Shown here: positions 46,901 through 56,628 of the stretch, piece by piece
Layout: each line of letters opens with the position of its first letter
Numbering within the stretch: the first letter of the stretch is position 1
Assembly: GCF_016920785.2 (NCBI RefSeq)
Contig: NW_024609839.1
Coordinates: 5,358,196 to 5,422,195, forward strand
From: Ixodes scapularis
Taxonomy: Eukaryota > Arthropoda > Arachnida > Ixodida > Ixodidae
DNA length: 64,000 bases
Direction: 5' to 3'
Notes under the pieces: model-generated
What the model saw: the letters and a program-made list of their open reading frames with translations, nothing else
Databases searched by the model: none
What the model was told of the DNA's origin: nothing
Made by a program: the position numbers and the translations under genes

Positions 46901-49900
46901 AAGGGTGGATTGCACTCATGATATTGGAGTTTATATAGACTATTCTCTGTCATTTCATACGTATGTCAATAACATTGTCAACGCGTCTTTTCGTACGTTA
47001 GGTGTCATATCCAGAATTACACGCGAGTTTTTCATGTGGGCCTGTATTATGCAGTTATACTTTTCATTAATTAGGTCTAAGCTAGAGTTTTCATCAGTTG
47101 TGTGGAATTCTATTGGGCGTACGCACCAAGAGTCGATTGAAAATGTCCAGAAACGTTTTTTTTCGAATTTTTTTACGACCGCTATGTTGGTTGCATTGTT
47201 TACTTTGAATATAGAAGACTTTTAGAGCGATACAATTGTTCTACTTTGAGTGCCAGACGACGCAACAGAGATCTCATATGTTTGTTCAAATGCCTTCACG
47301 GAGTCAATGATTGCCCTGACCTAACTTTATCGATAAATATACATGTCCCAAGAAGATTTTTGCGAATTTCTCTTCCATTTTATGTTAATGAATTTTTCCG
47401 AACCTGCCCCATGACACGTATTCAGACCTTGTATAATACTTTCAATGATTCTTGCATTGACATTTCAACCCATCCTTTGCAGCGTTCAAGTTTTCTCTTA
47501 CGAATCTATAACCATCTTTGTAGTGTTCAAGTTTTCTATTGTCAATTTGTAGAATTATTCTTTTTTTTTTGCTATATGTTAGTTGCGCATCATTATCAAG
47601 GCTTCAAGCGTTTCATGAACACAAAAAATAAACAAATGAATGAATGAATGAATGAAGAAATGAATCTCTCTACATTCTGTAGAATCAACGAAAGTTTCCT
47701 TTTTCAACAAGAGCGTTTGCCGTCGCTGCCTCTGAAAACAAGGCAATGACAAGGGGAAGAGACTGACTTCTGAGCTGAAAATCGGAGTCAGAAATTAAAC
47801 TATTTATACGGGAAGGGTCGAGAAGGGTCGCGCGAGCACATTCTATTCAGCAGACGGTCTTGGCCAGGGACAGTCGGAACAACACAGCGTAGGAGTGCCT
47901 TGCTAGGCTTAGTGTGCCGAACTAGCCCTTGACAGCTGCTTGAATGGCGAAATTGCTGCCGTTGTAGCTTTTTTCGGATATCTTCGGATCCAGCGTTCGT
48001 AAGACTGTTTCATAAATCTGACCTCTGGTCTATAGCAGCTTCTACGTTGCTTGCACTCATAGAGAAACAAAGCGTACAGTGAAATACCACTTGAAGAAAC
48101 TTGAATTGAAAAAAAATATTCAGATGAACAAACTCAAATTCCCCAGCAAAGCCACACTGTGCATAAAGCATTTAATGAAGTGAACTTTCACCGATGTAAA
48201 CTATTCTTTGAGGTGCCTTGAAATTTGTTTGAGTTGTATTTCACTGTATCTCCCGAGATTCGACATGGCGGGGATCGAAGCGCTATAGACCTTATTTTTC
48301 ATGGTGAAGTCGTGCAGGACTTTGAGGACTGTGTTGCGAGACTCAAAGATGGTGACACGTCTGTGCTGTTTTAGTGTTCCTACGTTGTTCCAAATTGACT
48401 GAACATAGGAAAAGAGATGAAAAACAAAGAACTGCAGCCTGCACTAGAGCCTTTTTTCTCAGACCTGTAGAGAACATTCGATATGAGAAGCGACGGAAGC
48501 ATCGCTATCTTCAAGGACCATTGCTTCCCATTTTTGATAAGTGGCACCAAAAATAGAGAAGATCTGCACTCTGTAGGTGGCACAACCTGTTGCCCAATGA
48601 AAAAGGATTCAGCCACATTTATCTACCTATGTTTTGGGCTCCTGTGAAACTGCGCCGGACAATTCTTCCCAGTATGCCTATGCTTCTACAGGGTGCAGCC
48701 ATAAGGATCAACACATCGGCTTGCATTGCAAAATTTCAAATTCTTGCATACCCGCAATTGGGACGCGAACATAGTCTCTCAAGATGTATGTCTGTTTCTT
48801 TTCAAAGCTTAAGTCAGAGATGGTAATATATTAAAATTAAAGCACAAACGACGGCTGTGCATTTCCTATGGCCTATACAAGATGTTTGTTGTCTGCAAAC
48901 TGGTTTTTGAGCTTTCCCACAGGTGGTCATTATTCATCATATATTGTTAAAAGTATTAATTAACGCGATTATCTCGCACATCGCCAGCCTCTACTATTGG
49001 CGCTTAGTGTTTTTGCGTATTGCGAGCCATGCGGGAGCGAACTCGTAAACCAGTGTGCAGACGACAAACAGGCTTTTATAGGACAAAAAAAATACACGGC
49101 CACTGGTTTCGCTTTATTTCTAACATTTCACATCCTCCGAGTTGGGCTTTGAAAACAAGACATAAAACTTCTTGCTAAACTATGTTTCCGTGCCCAATTT
49201 CTCGCATACATGCTTGGAATTTGAATTTCGCAAGGCGTGCCAAATGTGGCGGTCCTTACTGCCCCACCCTGTACATGCACCCTCTCGCCTTGCCTTGCTT
49301 CCCGCTGTCGTTCTTTTCGACGGGCAACGTCTCGCACGACCCACGTGGTCGGAACCCGTCTTTGCGCATATTTAGCCTTTTTCGGCGATTCTCTTTTGAG
49401 CAATGGTACTATGCAGCATAAATATCAATAAAAACCGATACAATGCCAGCACGTTTTGACGGGCGGATGCTATGTTGGGCTGCACTTCGTTTGAAGTTCA
49501 CAGGCAACCTTCTAGACTGTGCTTGTTACTTGAAAAGGGTTCATTACTACAGTGGAATCTCGTTAATTCGAACCCTCTTAATTCAAACTCGTGGATAATT
49601 CAATCTAACATGCAGGTCCCGTCCTATGAGTTATAAGGGAGGAAACTCCCGGGAGTTCAAAGTTTGCATTATTCAAAGAAAGTTTTGGTCCCCTTCGGGT
49701 TCAAATTATTGAGATTCCACCGTACTTCCTCTTAGCGCTTGGGCCAGATGCTCCCAAAGAGAACTTGGGGAAAAGATAAACGTTGGGGAGGGAGCTCAGT
49801 GTTCGAGAAGACGAACGACTCACCCGTTTGCTCAAGCAGACGACGGGCCAGAGCGAGCATAAGAGGGTACAGCAACAACACAGGCAGCCGCAGAAAAGCC

Positions 49901-52900
49901 ACTTGACGTTCACGGGTAGAGTCTTGCGCAGGACGCTGTTGATGCGCACAATGGTAGCTTTGAATTCTTCTGGAGCCACCTGCGGTAATTTTGCAGCCGG
50001 TTAAATTACAGCTACCACAGCACGCCACCTCGCACGAGAAACAACTTTCGGCCCTACGTGTAAACGAGGGTGGCGCCATTTCCCATCGACTACGGTGGAT
50101 GAAAAGTTTGGGTCCGGCAACGGCATCTGCTCATAGAGCCCTTTTGTTTCGCCTGCTCAGTTAGAGCCACTTGCCTGCCTCGTATACTGCCCAACATCTT
50201 TTAATGCATATTCCTAAAACTCGTTACACACTTCACGAATGCAAACCTCTATACTCGTGGACTGCATCATGTGGCATTTCAGAAGTGAAGGGCGGTCGTG
50301 CGCGGCTCTGTTGTCGAGCGCCCATGGGCCGACAACTTTAACCGCATAGCCACAGCAAGGTGTCCTTGAGTATATACTCTGTTGCAGGTTAAGAAAAGGT
50401 AGACAAGCTTTGCCCAAAAAGCCCTCCAATCTTTCTACTTTAGCAGAGTGAATGCCAAAGAGGAGGTGAGTTCACCTGCCTCCTCTCCAGTGTTCGATCT
50501 GCTAAAATCGAAAGAATGTAGGGCTTCGCAGGCAGCGCTTGTCTCGCTTTTCTTAACCTGCAATAGAGTGTACACCTAGTGGTCGGTTTGCCTTGCTGCA
50601 TGCCCGACCCGGAGAAATAACATGGAGCAAACCGGTTTCAACAACAAGAAACTACATTTAATTGAACGTGGACGGGACGAGGAAGAATACTAACAGAAAA
50701 CCAACGAGCACTGGTGGTGCTTCAGTCCAGCCAGCGACTCGCTGACGGTCATCACAGTCCCTGGGAGCAGTGAGGCCGCGGCACAAATTCCATCGGTACG
50801 TCGAATCTAGCCGGAGCCCAACATCATGGAACCGAGCATGACGATTTCACTGCTTCATGTTCCCATTGCCATGCTTTAGGATTCTGGGGCCGCCATATCG
50901 CTTATAGGTGATTTCTCTGCAAAGCATAAGAGACAACCCTCCAGGAATGAAAAAACCCGTTTGCAGCTAGCTGCTGGCACAGCGATAACAGCTGGAGGAA
51001 CCGTGAGGCTGCGGACTCTGTTTAGTGGAAAGAAGCGGCGTCAGCGATTTCTTTATCTGCCAGGACTCGTGGCACCCGTGATCGTGGGCCGAGATATCAT
51101 TACAGGCGAAAGCATGACACTTGTCTTTTCTGGAGGCAGATACCGGTCGGTACAGCAACCGGAACTGACTATGTGTTATTCCTCCGGGTCGGGCATGCCC
51201 AGCCAGGGCAAACCAAACACAACCTTTCCCAAAAAACGCTCCTAGCCCGCCACCATACTGCTGATGATGAAAGCGTCTGGTGCGACTCTCGCATGCCCTA
51301 ATAGTTTTTCTGTCACGCTCCTGGATTGTTGAAACCTGCTCAGTGCGATCCCCCACCTATGTTTTGCGGTTTCGTATAGAAAGATTTCCAGCCTCTCTTG
51401 GAAGTTTCTGCTTTATTTTCCTTGAGCATGCTGCATGCCCTTTCACTGTTGCCTTCCCCCGAGACAAATGAGGCTGGTAAGTGCACACCATTTCAGCGGT
51501 TCTGCTCGACATTCACAAGAAACAAAGCAAGGAAAGAACATCGAACGGCACACGACACAATTCTGCAAACAAGGAAAACTGTTCTTTCAAGTCCCAGAGA
51601 TAATCTACGCCGAGCTTTATCTTAGGGACTGGAGAGCACAGTTGTCTCTCTGCTTGGTGCTGGTATTGTGAAGAAAAAAAAGGAAGCTCTCCCTAAAACC
51701 AGGTCCTCTTGAATTACGGCCGCTTGTAGAGGCGCGACTGTCGTGAACACCGCTGTGCCGCGTTATTTGATATATTTCTCAGATAAATCCTTTTCGAATA
51801 ATGGTGTACCGTGTGGTATGCGCAATATATTGTTTGAATGTTGACGGTTGCTAAGTTTGATGTCAGAGTCGTGCCATGTAGATTGGTATCACATCATTTG
51901 TGCGCGTGAAATATGCGTGCCTTTCGACCACCTTGTGTTGTCAAGGATTTTAGACAGCTTTGTTGACTGACACTGCCGAGCAGGCGGCGCCAGCAAAACT
52001 CGTCGTAAAACAAAACAAACATACCAGCCACATTTGTTTAGTCGGGCACGTACCCAACAAAAGTAGTAAGCAGTTTCATTTTTGTTTTAAATGCGGCAGA
52101 ATGCTTCTTCAATGTCTTTGGGAAAGTACATACAGCATTAAATGCAAAACAAAACATCGGGAAAAGTCGAGAGTTGAGCTTCCAGCTGTGTCTGAAGTTG
52201 CGTCTACGCAGCCTGCACCTATCGAGATCAACGGTCCACTCAGATAGGGTTAGCGGGGACGCCGGTAAAAGACTAGCGCCAAACGCACCGAACAAGCTCA
52301 CTGGGCTTGTCAAAGATTGTTATTCTAGACAGGAACAAGTATCTCTCAGTGATAGTAGGCAGCTATTAATAATTAAAACTAAAGTTATGAAAAAACTGTG
52401 GTGCAAGCCTCTCTCAACGTTGCATTCATAGACAATACAGAATCATTGTTTGCACACAGGAGCTTCTGCAAGCCAGCAACAGATATCACAGCCTATAATC
52501 AAGTTGGTTTAGCCATAAATGAGCCAAAGTATGTTAGCAAGAAAAAACAATTTTACGACAATTGAGCCAGTAAAATTTCGTGACCCCACATTGTGCGTCA
52601 CCATATCACAGCCAGATTTGTGCTTAAATCTCAACCTTTGTTTCTTAAGACTAGCATATCTCTACAAGAGCGTCTCTGAAGATAACCACCGCCACTAAGG
52701 GTTGTCAGTGATTGGGAGCGGATTTCGAAGAGGGTATTTACCTTAGCAGATAGCGTTGGCGGGAATTCCGTGTCGAATTTATTGCTCAGACCAAACCTGC
52801 AAGCAGAAGACAGCCACATTTCTAAAGAAACTGCTTCCTCTTCAAAGATGTCCACTGGACAATGGGAACGGTCCCACGCGTGGACCGCATAACACGCTTA

Positions 52901-55812
52901 AGATAATGAAGATGTGATTGTTGTAACATGACAAGAGATCAGTCAAAGGATGTGTGTACACCCCTCCCCGCTTGGTTATATATATATTGTAAATCATATT
53001 AATAATTGAGCGAGGCACTGCTTCGCATTTAAAAGATACCGTGGTTCGCATCAAGGATCTGAAAAGCACAGTGATACGGGGGAACGATCAACACTGGAAA
53101 AGAGACATAGGGACACTTGGAAGTTGTCAGCTCAATGGTGTCTTTTTTTTTTTAAACAGAAGGTACAACTTTGAACACACAAAATGAGTTGCTGTAGTTC
53201 TTGTCACTGCTGGAGTGTGTTTTGCTTTGTCCCGTACCACGGCATCCTGTTACTCCGGGAGTGGAGTCAATGAAGAAGCTTATTCTGTGGATCAGGGTGT
53301 CTAGCAAATTACTATTTTGAAAACCTCTGACAATTTCAGGTGAAATTTCCTAACCACTGTAGAGGTGGTTAAATATATAAAGCCGTTACAACACAAAGCA
53401 TTGAGCACTGAACACTGTAAGAATCATTTTGCACGGGCTTAATCCAACTTGCATATTACAAAATATTCGGGTTCGTCTAGTCCGGATTAAATGAGCACTC
53501 TCTTGTTGCCAGCATCATCAGTAAAGAGGCCACTTTCGGAGACACGATGAGAGCACAACTCTCAACTACACACGTCAATAACCGAATGGCAGCATGGCCA
53601 CCAGATGCACACTTTCGGATAGTTTCGTTGTAAAGCTTGGGTTGGAGTCTGCGGCTCTCCCCATTTGTAAGTAACTCTAGTAGCCCTAGCAGGGTCTAGT
53701 CTAGTGTCGCGCCCTCAATCCAATCCAATGCTTGGACTGGATTTGTCGGCTGTTCCCTTTGTATCGGATAGCACACTCCACATCGAGTGAGCAGACTCTG
53801 CGCTCTGCTCTAAGCAAAATTTATTGCCCATTTTTCTTCCACCAAGTCCACAAGTCTTTGCTCAGGGCACTCGATGGCGTTTCCGGCTTATTTTTTCTGA
53901 CTGGGCTCGTTTTTTGATAATGTCCCTGACTATTCCGGGTTGTGCCTCCATGTCACACCACTCAGGAACAGTCGACTAAAAGAACTTAGTGGAAATGAAC
54001 CAATGCATAGCATCTAAAAGAGAAGTAATATTAAAAATCTTTATTGGCTAATGAGAGCCACACAAAGGCAACAGTCCAAACTATCGGGACAAGAACGACA
54101 GGGCGTCTGTTTCAAATGCCCCTGCTCCAGCATGCACAGTGCTGGGGCTGCGCATTGCAGGCTTACAAGTCGCCGAAGCGGTATCAAAAGTAGGAAGCCA
54201 TCATTCTCATCTTGTCAGACTGCAACAACTGTGTTCATATGTGGTGATGCAATATGCTAGATGAGGACAACACTGTCATACAAATACAAATCGCACGCAT
54301 ACTCGCAGGCAGGAGACTTTTGCCAGCATGGAGAAGTGAACGGTAAAGGGGGAAATCGTGGTCGAATCGAGAAAAGCAAAGACGGCTTTTACAAATAAAT
54401 TATGCATCGCAGAAAGCTGAACCATAGTGAAAATCTGATGCTAGCGGTGGTGATAAATTGTGAAAGTGTGAGCGCATGAAGTTACCTGGATCTAAAGACA
54501 CACAGAAAAAAAAAAAAGACTTTTCAGTGAGCCGACATCTACTTCAGCCTAATATTCACCGAGGAGTAATTTGAGATTGTGGGTGCCTGTAGCCTTTATT
54601 TCAGTGAAAAAAAACTGGGGGCTATGTGCCACAAATATTTCGTTACTCCTAAAAAGAAACGGAAGTGACGGAGCTGACAACATGGCGTCTGATTGGTTAG
54701 AGGCTCAAAGGACTAAAGTTCCCTCTTTCGTCATTTGAGCCTCTAACCAATCAGACGCCATGATGCCAGTTCAGTGACTTCCGTTTCTTTTTAGGAGAAA
54801 CGAAACATTTGTCGAACATAGCCCCCCTGGCCACTTAGAAAGACAATACTGTATTCTTTCATGCTTACAAGATTCTTCACTGACATATTGCTGCAAGCAC
54901 CGACAGTATAAATTGTAATTTGGTGAATATTTGGCTCAGGTAAACGTCGACCCATTTAATATTTTTTCTGTAGTATGGCAACATTATGCGCTCAAACTTT
55001 CGCATTTTATCTTTACCGCAAGCGTCAGAATCTCAAGGAGTTTCAGCCTTCTGCGAAGCGTATTTTACTTATGAGAGCTACAAAGCCGGGTTTACATTTC
55101 AGGATCGGACTTCGTAGATCAGCCGATCGATAATGAAAACAAAATTCTGGATCGACGAGCTGTTTAATGGTCGTGACGTGTGCGAGACGTCATGAGGGTC
55201 GGCGCGACACCACAACAAACACGTGGGTGAGGCTGAATCGATGCTGGAAAAAGACCTCCCCTCCATTTCCCCACACACGCACGCCGTTACTATCTGGAAA
55301 AAGTTGCGGCACGCCAACCAAACACACTGGGCGATATCGTTCCCTTTGTTTGCCGTAACTACCACGAAAAATGCACAAACAAACAAAAAGTGCGTCGCTG
55401 GCAGCTCTCGCCGCCTGCCTCCGGGCGTTCGGAGGGGATAAAAACCCAACGTTGTTTGTGCCGCTATTTATTTTTAAAGCGACCTGGACGTTCAGAGACG
55501 CTGTCGGTTATACCGCGGAGGTCTTTTCCCTCTTTCGTAAGCGAGCACCGAAGCATGGTTTAAAAATGAACTATCGAAGTGCTCGCGCGAGCGCATACAT
55601 GCACGGTGGGGGGTGAAGAACTCTTGCAGCGCGTGACGTTGAGGCGCATGGAGTAGGCGCTAGCTCGTGCGGAGGAGATAGAGCGGTACTCACACTGTCA
55701 TGTTTCCGGCGCCTCGTATGACCACCGGTTCGGGTACGAGGCTCACCAACGAGTCTTCGTTGGCCCTCGGGTCTTCGTCGTCCTCTTCGTAGATCGCGTC
55801 GAAATCTGCCAT
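37939..55812 (-). CDS. CHIC2: CHIC1/CHIC2 homolog, five of six coding exons
   Basis: Joining minus-strand exons 55812-55694, 52796-52742, 49979-49824, 42333-42277 and 37998-37939 gives 149 residues in one frame with GT-AG introns. Human CHIC2 has 165. The start MADFDAIYEEDDED, then VIRGAGNMTVFGLSNKF, a cysteine cluster (eight Cys, residues 88-106, CGCLCCCCT core), SIEKVLDWEN and the NSMMEY end follow the family in order. CHIC proteins are palmitoylated, membrane-associated proteins of the plasma membrane and Golgi/vesicles; their precise role is unclear. The last exon, about 16 codons, was not found and may lie left of 37.9 kb or outside the window. Introns are 2.8-11.8 kb and carry the LINE at 44-47.7 kb and several MITEs. 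VTI1B lies divergent upstream. Confidence 0.9.
38000..38937. other. CHIC intron 4 (left part), nothing else recognised
   Basis: It holds a TCATATCATCATATGATATGA self-complementary patch near 38322 and a poly-C run of about 19 bases at 38531-38549. No exon or TIR element was supported. Confidence 0.4.
38940..39106. mobile_element. Pogo/Tc1-mariner-like MITE
   Basis: The ends are CAGTGCAATCCACTTATAA and, inverted, CAGTGTATTCCACGTCTAA. Both are flanked by TA (38938-38939 and 39107-39108). Size (167 bp), ends and TA duplication fit pogo/Tigger-type MITEs. Confidence 0.65.
39650..40222. repeat. Second, divergent copy of the 33.7-kb element
   Basis: It shares the ordered words AACACATTT, TTTCACTTTT, AGGAAAnCTA and a terminal GTAGTATCCTCCCTTA with the copy at 33717-34425. 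The left end is not clear. A poly-G run of about 18 bases lies at 40032-40049. Confidence 0.35.
40339..41057. mobile_element. TA-flanked long-TIR MITE (mariner-like), 0.72 kb
   Basis: The ends are CAGGGTGATT and AATCACCCTG, flanked by TA on both sides (40337-40338 and 41058-41059). Arms of about 300 bases are near-perfect inverted copies: GCCACAAAATTCGGTTTCTT, GACTTTGTGCAGCGTTGCCC and AACATGGCGCCGTTTCGCAC each recur inverted. Only about 100 bases lie between. There is no transposase. It sits in CHIC intron 4. Confidence 0.85.
41058..42276. other. CHIC intron 4 (right part) with a LINE 3' relic
   Basis: Apart from a plus-strand LINE 3' end at about 41480-41760, nothing was recognised. The rest is AT-rich intronic sequence. 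Confidence 0.4.
41480..41760 (+). mobile_element. 3' end fragment of a non-LTR retroelement
   Basis: The run CCCCAGCTTTCACCATATAGTATACATGTATATGGTAAATAAACTATTATTATTATAA-type ending, with a TTA-repeat tail, is typical of a LINE 3' UTR. The upstream part is non-coding; the coding portion is absent (5' truncated). Confidence 0.4.
42277..42333 (-). CDS. CHIC2: CHIC exon 4
   Basis: The acceptor is TTTGCAG and the donor GTAAGT. Nineteen codons, residues 111-129, TRHSIEKVLDWENSHLYHK, match the TRRSIEKxLxWENxxLYHK block of vertebrate CHIC proteins. Confidence 0.9.
42336..43355. other. CHIC intron 3, left part, nothing recognised
   Basis: No exon or element boundary was supported in this stretch. The 69-codon frame at 43021 has no family resemblance. 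Confidence 0.4.
43356..44100 (-). mobile_element. LINE 3' fragment, minus strand, with an inserted MITE
   Basis: Read on the minus strand it ends with a (TAAA)n tail, seen as TTTATTTATTTATTTATTTA at 43361-43380. Upstream is GTTTGGTGGAATGCCCTTCC, a segment typical of tick and other arthropod LINE 3' regions. It is split by the TTAA-flanked MITE at 43396-43779. Confidence 0.35.
43396..43779. mobile_element. TTAA-flanked palindromic MITE
   Basis: The arms read AACAGTCTGGTTGAAACACG (left) and, inverted, AACAGTTTGGTTGGGACACG (right). TTAA lies at both outer edges (43392-43395 and 43780-43783). This fits a piggyBac-type duplication. It carries no coding frame. Confidence 0.5.
44155..44688 (+). pseudogene. 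LINE ORF1 fragment
   Basis: A frame of 177 codons without a clear start. Its C-terminal third (LFVSRLSPDTSCDDVGAAL, KHDSYSSFHIPV, then WPMGSLFRPFFG) matches the RRM-like end of ORF1 proteins from Jockey- and CR1-group elements. The N-terminal half is Ser/Pro/Lys-rich. The remaining N-terminal part was not found. Confidence 0.6.
44750..45880 (+). pseudogene. LINE ORF2 endonuclease and linker, broken
   Basis: DIISLTET is followed by an in-frame stop, then GGGVLIAVKNHL, GTFYFPPKF and LILGDFNIPDINW, the APE endonuclease core. A stop at 45244 and a shift separate it from the next frame (45323-45880), which has the linker between endonuclease and RT (NRYPHWYSFELRSAL). It is not translatable as one protein. 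Confidence 0.7.
46020..47225 (+). pseudogene. LINE reverse transcriptase, broken
   Basis: Consecutive frames give SVYFDMSKAFDLVDHSIL (RT motif A region), then after shifts GVPQGSILGPILFNVFIND and QYADDIKLF (YADD box), then LNRVTLNPTRTVVMSF and FHTYVNNIVNASFRTLG, typical of the thumb region in Jockey/CR1-type RTs. Catalytic residues are present, but the frames are split by stops. Confidence 0.75.
47661..49547. other. CHIC intron 3, right part, nothing recognised
   Basis: No exon, TIR element or tRNA supported. Sequence near 48260 (GACATGGCGGGGATCGAAGC) is GC-richer but lacks splice signals or an open exon. Confidence 0.4.
49550..49722. mobile_element. Pogo/Tc1-mariner-like MITE next to CHIC exon 3
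   Basis: The ends are CAGTGGAATCTCGTTAATT and, inverted, CGGTGGAATCTCAATAATT. TA duplications lie at 49548-49549 and 49723-49724. This is 173 bp, classic for pogo/Tigger MITEs. It ends about 100 bases from the CHIC exon 3 donor. Confidence 0.8.
49824..49979 (-). CDS. CHIC2: CHIC exon 3, cysteine-rich core
   Basis: The acceptor is CGCAG and the donor GTGAGT. Fifty-two codons encode residues 59-110: VAPEEFKATIVRINSVL, then LPVNVKWL, then the CGCLCCCCT cluster and LWPVVCLSKR. The cysteines are the palmitoylation and membrane-association segment in this family. Length and boundaries equal the vertebrate exon. Confidence 0.95.
50371..50600. repeat. Foldback element in CHIC intron 2
   Basis: TTGCAGGTTAAGAAAAG at about 50391 recurs inverted as CTTTTCTTAACCTGCAA at about 50550. 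Between them the arms continue (AGACAAGC, AGCCCTnCA, TTTAGCAGA, GAGGAGG) to a centre near 50470. Outer matches (GAGTATATACTCT and AGAGTGTACACC) extend it further. Confidence 0.65.
50880..51245 (+). pseudogene. Retropepsin (aspartic protease) fragment of an LTR-type retroelement
   Basis: The frame runs from the active-site motif DSGAAISLIG (50880-50909) to a TAG at 51245. It shows the usual retropepsin order: DSGA, a hydrophobic beta strand, RLQLAAGTAITAGG, and near the end VAPVIVGRDI, the conserved (I/V)xGRD/xGxDx helix-turn. This is a retroelement protease rather than a cellular pepsin because it is single-domain and short. A TAG stands directly before the active-site Asp and no gag or RT was found nearby, so it is a broken remnant. 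Confidence 0.6.
51246..52739. other. CHIC intron 2, nothing recognised
   Basis: No further exon or element could be supported between the retropepsin fragment and CHIC exon 2. Confidence 0.4.
52742..52796 (-). CDS. CHIC2: CHIC exon 2
   Basis: The acceptor is TTGCAG and the donor GTAAAT. One base completes Val40, then 18 codons FGLSNKFDTEFPPTLSAK, nearly identical to the vertebrate FGLSNKF...EFP block. The intron phase (2) matches exon 1. Confidence 0.95.
52800..54616. other. CHIC intron 1, left part, nothing recognised
   Basis: Includes a short TATATATATA run at 52979 and poly-T/poly-A tracts. No exon or TIR element seen before the foldback at 54617. Confidence 0.4.
54617..54826. repeat. 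Foldback element in CHIC intron 1
   Basis: The ends are GGGGGCTATG and CATAGCCCCC. The arms carry CTCCTAAAAAGAAACGGAAG and CATGGCGTCTGATTGGTTAG with exact inverted counterparts on the other side; the centre is about 25 bases. The inner arms bring an inverted CCAAT pair together. Confidence 0.8.
54827..55693. other. CHIC intron 1, right part
   Basis: Non-coding. Frames between 55099 and 55616 on both strands overlap and lack splice or family support. Confidence 0.4.
55694..55812 (-). CDS. CHIC2: CHIC exon 1
   Basis: The ATG is at 55812 and the donor GTGAGT begins at 55693. Thirty-nine codons plus two bases encode MADFDAIYEEDDEDP, then EPVVIRGAGNMT. The start is fixed by near identity to the vertebrate MADFDxIYEEE beginning. 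Confidence 0.95.
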
Positions 55813-56628
55813 GCTTGACTCTGTCGATGCCGCCATCCGGCTTCAGGGTCTCGGGCACGCACTCGTCGCTCTCCTGTTTCCGTCTGTGCGCGAGAAGTAA
55901 CCGCGGTACGACCTAATGCGACTTCAAGCGAGTCATGGCACCGCACGAGCCATAACAAAAGCGCTTAGGGTTCGTTCAGCTGTTGTGAGGATCTCTGCCA
56001 CTCTGTTTCGCTCTCCCCTGTTCCTCTACGATAGCTTCTTACTTCTCTCACCAGGTGACGGCACTAAAAAACGTGTTTAAATATAATAATCATATTGGCA
56101 CATGGCGCGAAAAGCCGCCTAATTAAAACTAAGATTGTTTTGTACATTTATAAATGTTCGTGTCACTTGATTTGTTTGAGTGCGTTCTTTTACTTAATTC
56201 AAGATTAAACAAATGCCAGAACGGTCGGCATGGCTGAAAATTATAAAAGTGTAAATTAAGAGGACATAAATATAAATTGCGATCTAGTAATAATGCATTA
56301 ATGGTATAAAACATAAAATCATTGTTCACATCAGCTTATCATTGCAATGTTTTCTTCTTTCGGTCGGTTTATATCCTTTATGTTAGAAATAAATTAACGA
56401 GCGCAACCCGTAAAATTCGATACTAAATGACGTCACTGTTAAAATGAGACGGAAGGACTTGGTGTTCTCGAACGCGTCCATATCACTGCTCTTGTCGCTG
56501 GTTTCTGCGATCTTTTACGGCGGGGTGTGTTTCGTGTCACGTTTGTGTCTTGGAGCCGTTTTTCGCGATTCTTCACGTCCGTGAACGCCCCCGGCTTTCC
56601 ACTGGACTTCTCAGCGACGCATCACGGC
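55813..56628. promoter_or_regulatory. Divergent promoter region of CHIC and VTI1B
   Basis: The 816 bases between the two start codons must hold both 5' UTRs and promoters. The middle (56060-56400) is AT-rich. The VTI1B side has a perfect CRE-like TGACGTCA at 56428-56435, an ETS-like GGAAGG at 56451, and a GC-richer end. No TATA box at a suitable place was seen. Confidence 0.5.

Larger units (their letters stand above)
44155..47660 (+). mobile_element. Decayed Jockey/CR1-like LINE, antisense in CHIC intron 3
   Basis: Pieces run in order on the plus strand: an ORF1 C-terminal part (44155-44688), endonuclease (about 44780-45243), linker, RT (about 46020-47225), a short C-terminal frame (47246-47540) and an AATG-repeat tail at 47634-47660. 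There is no RNase H domain, which separates it from the I-type element at 24-30 kb. Many stops and shifts make it inactive. It lies opposite to CHIC, the usual bias for tolerated intronic LINEs. Confidence 0.7.
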
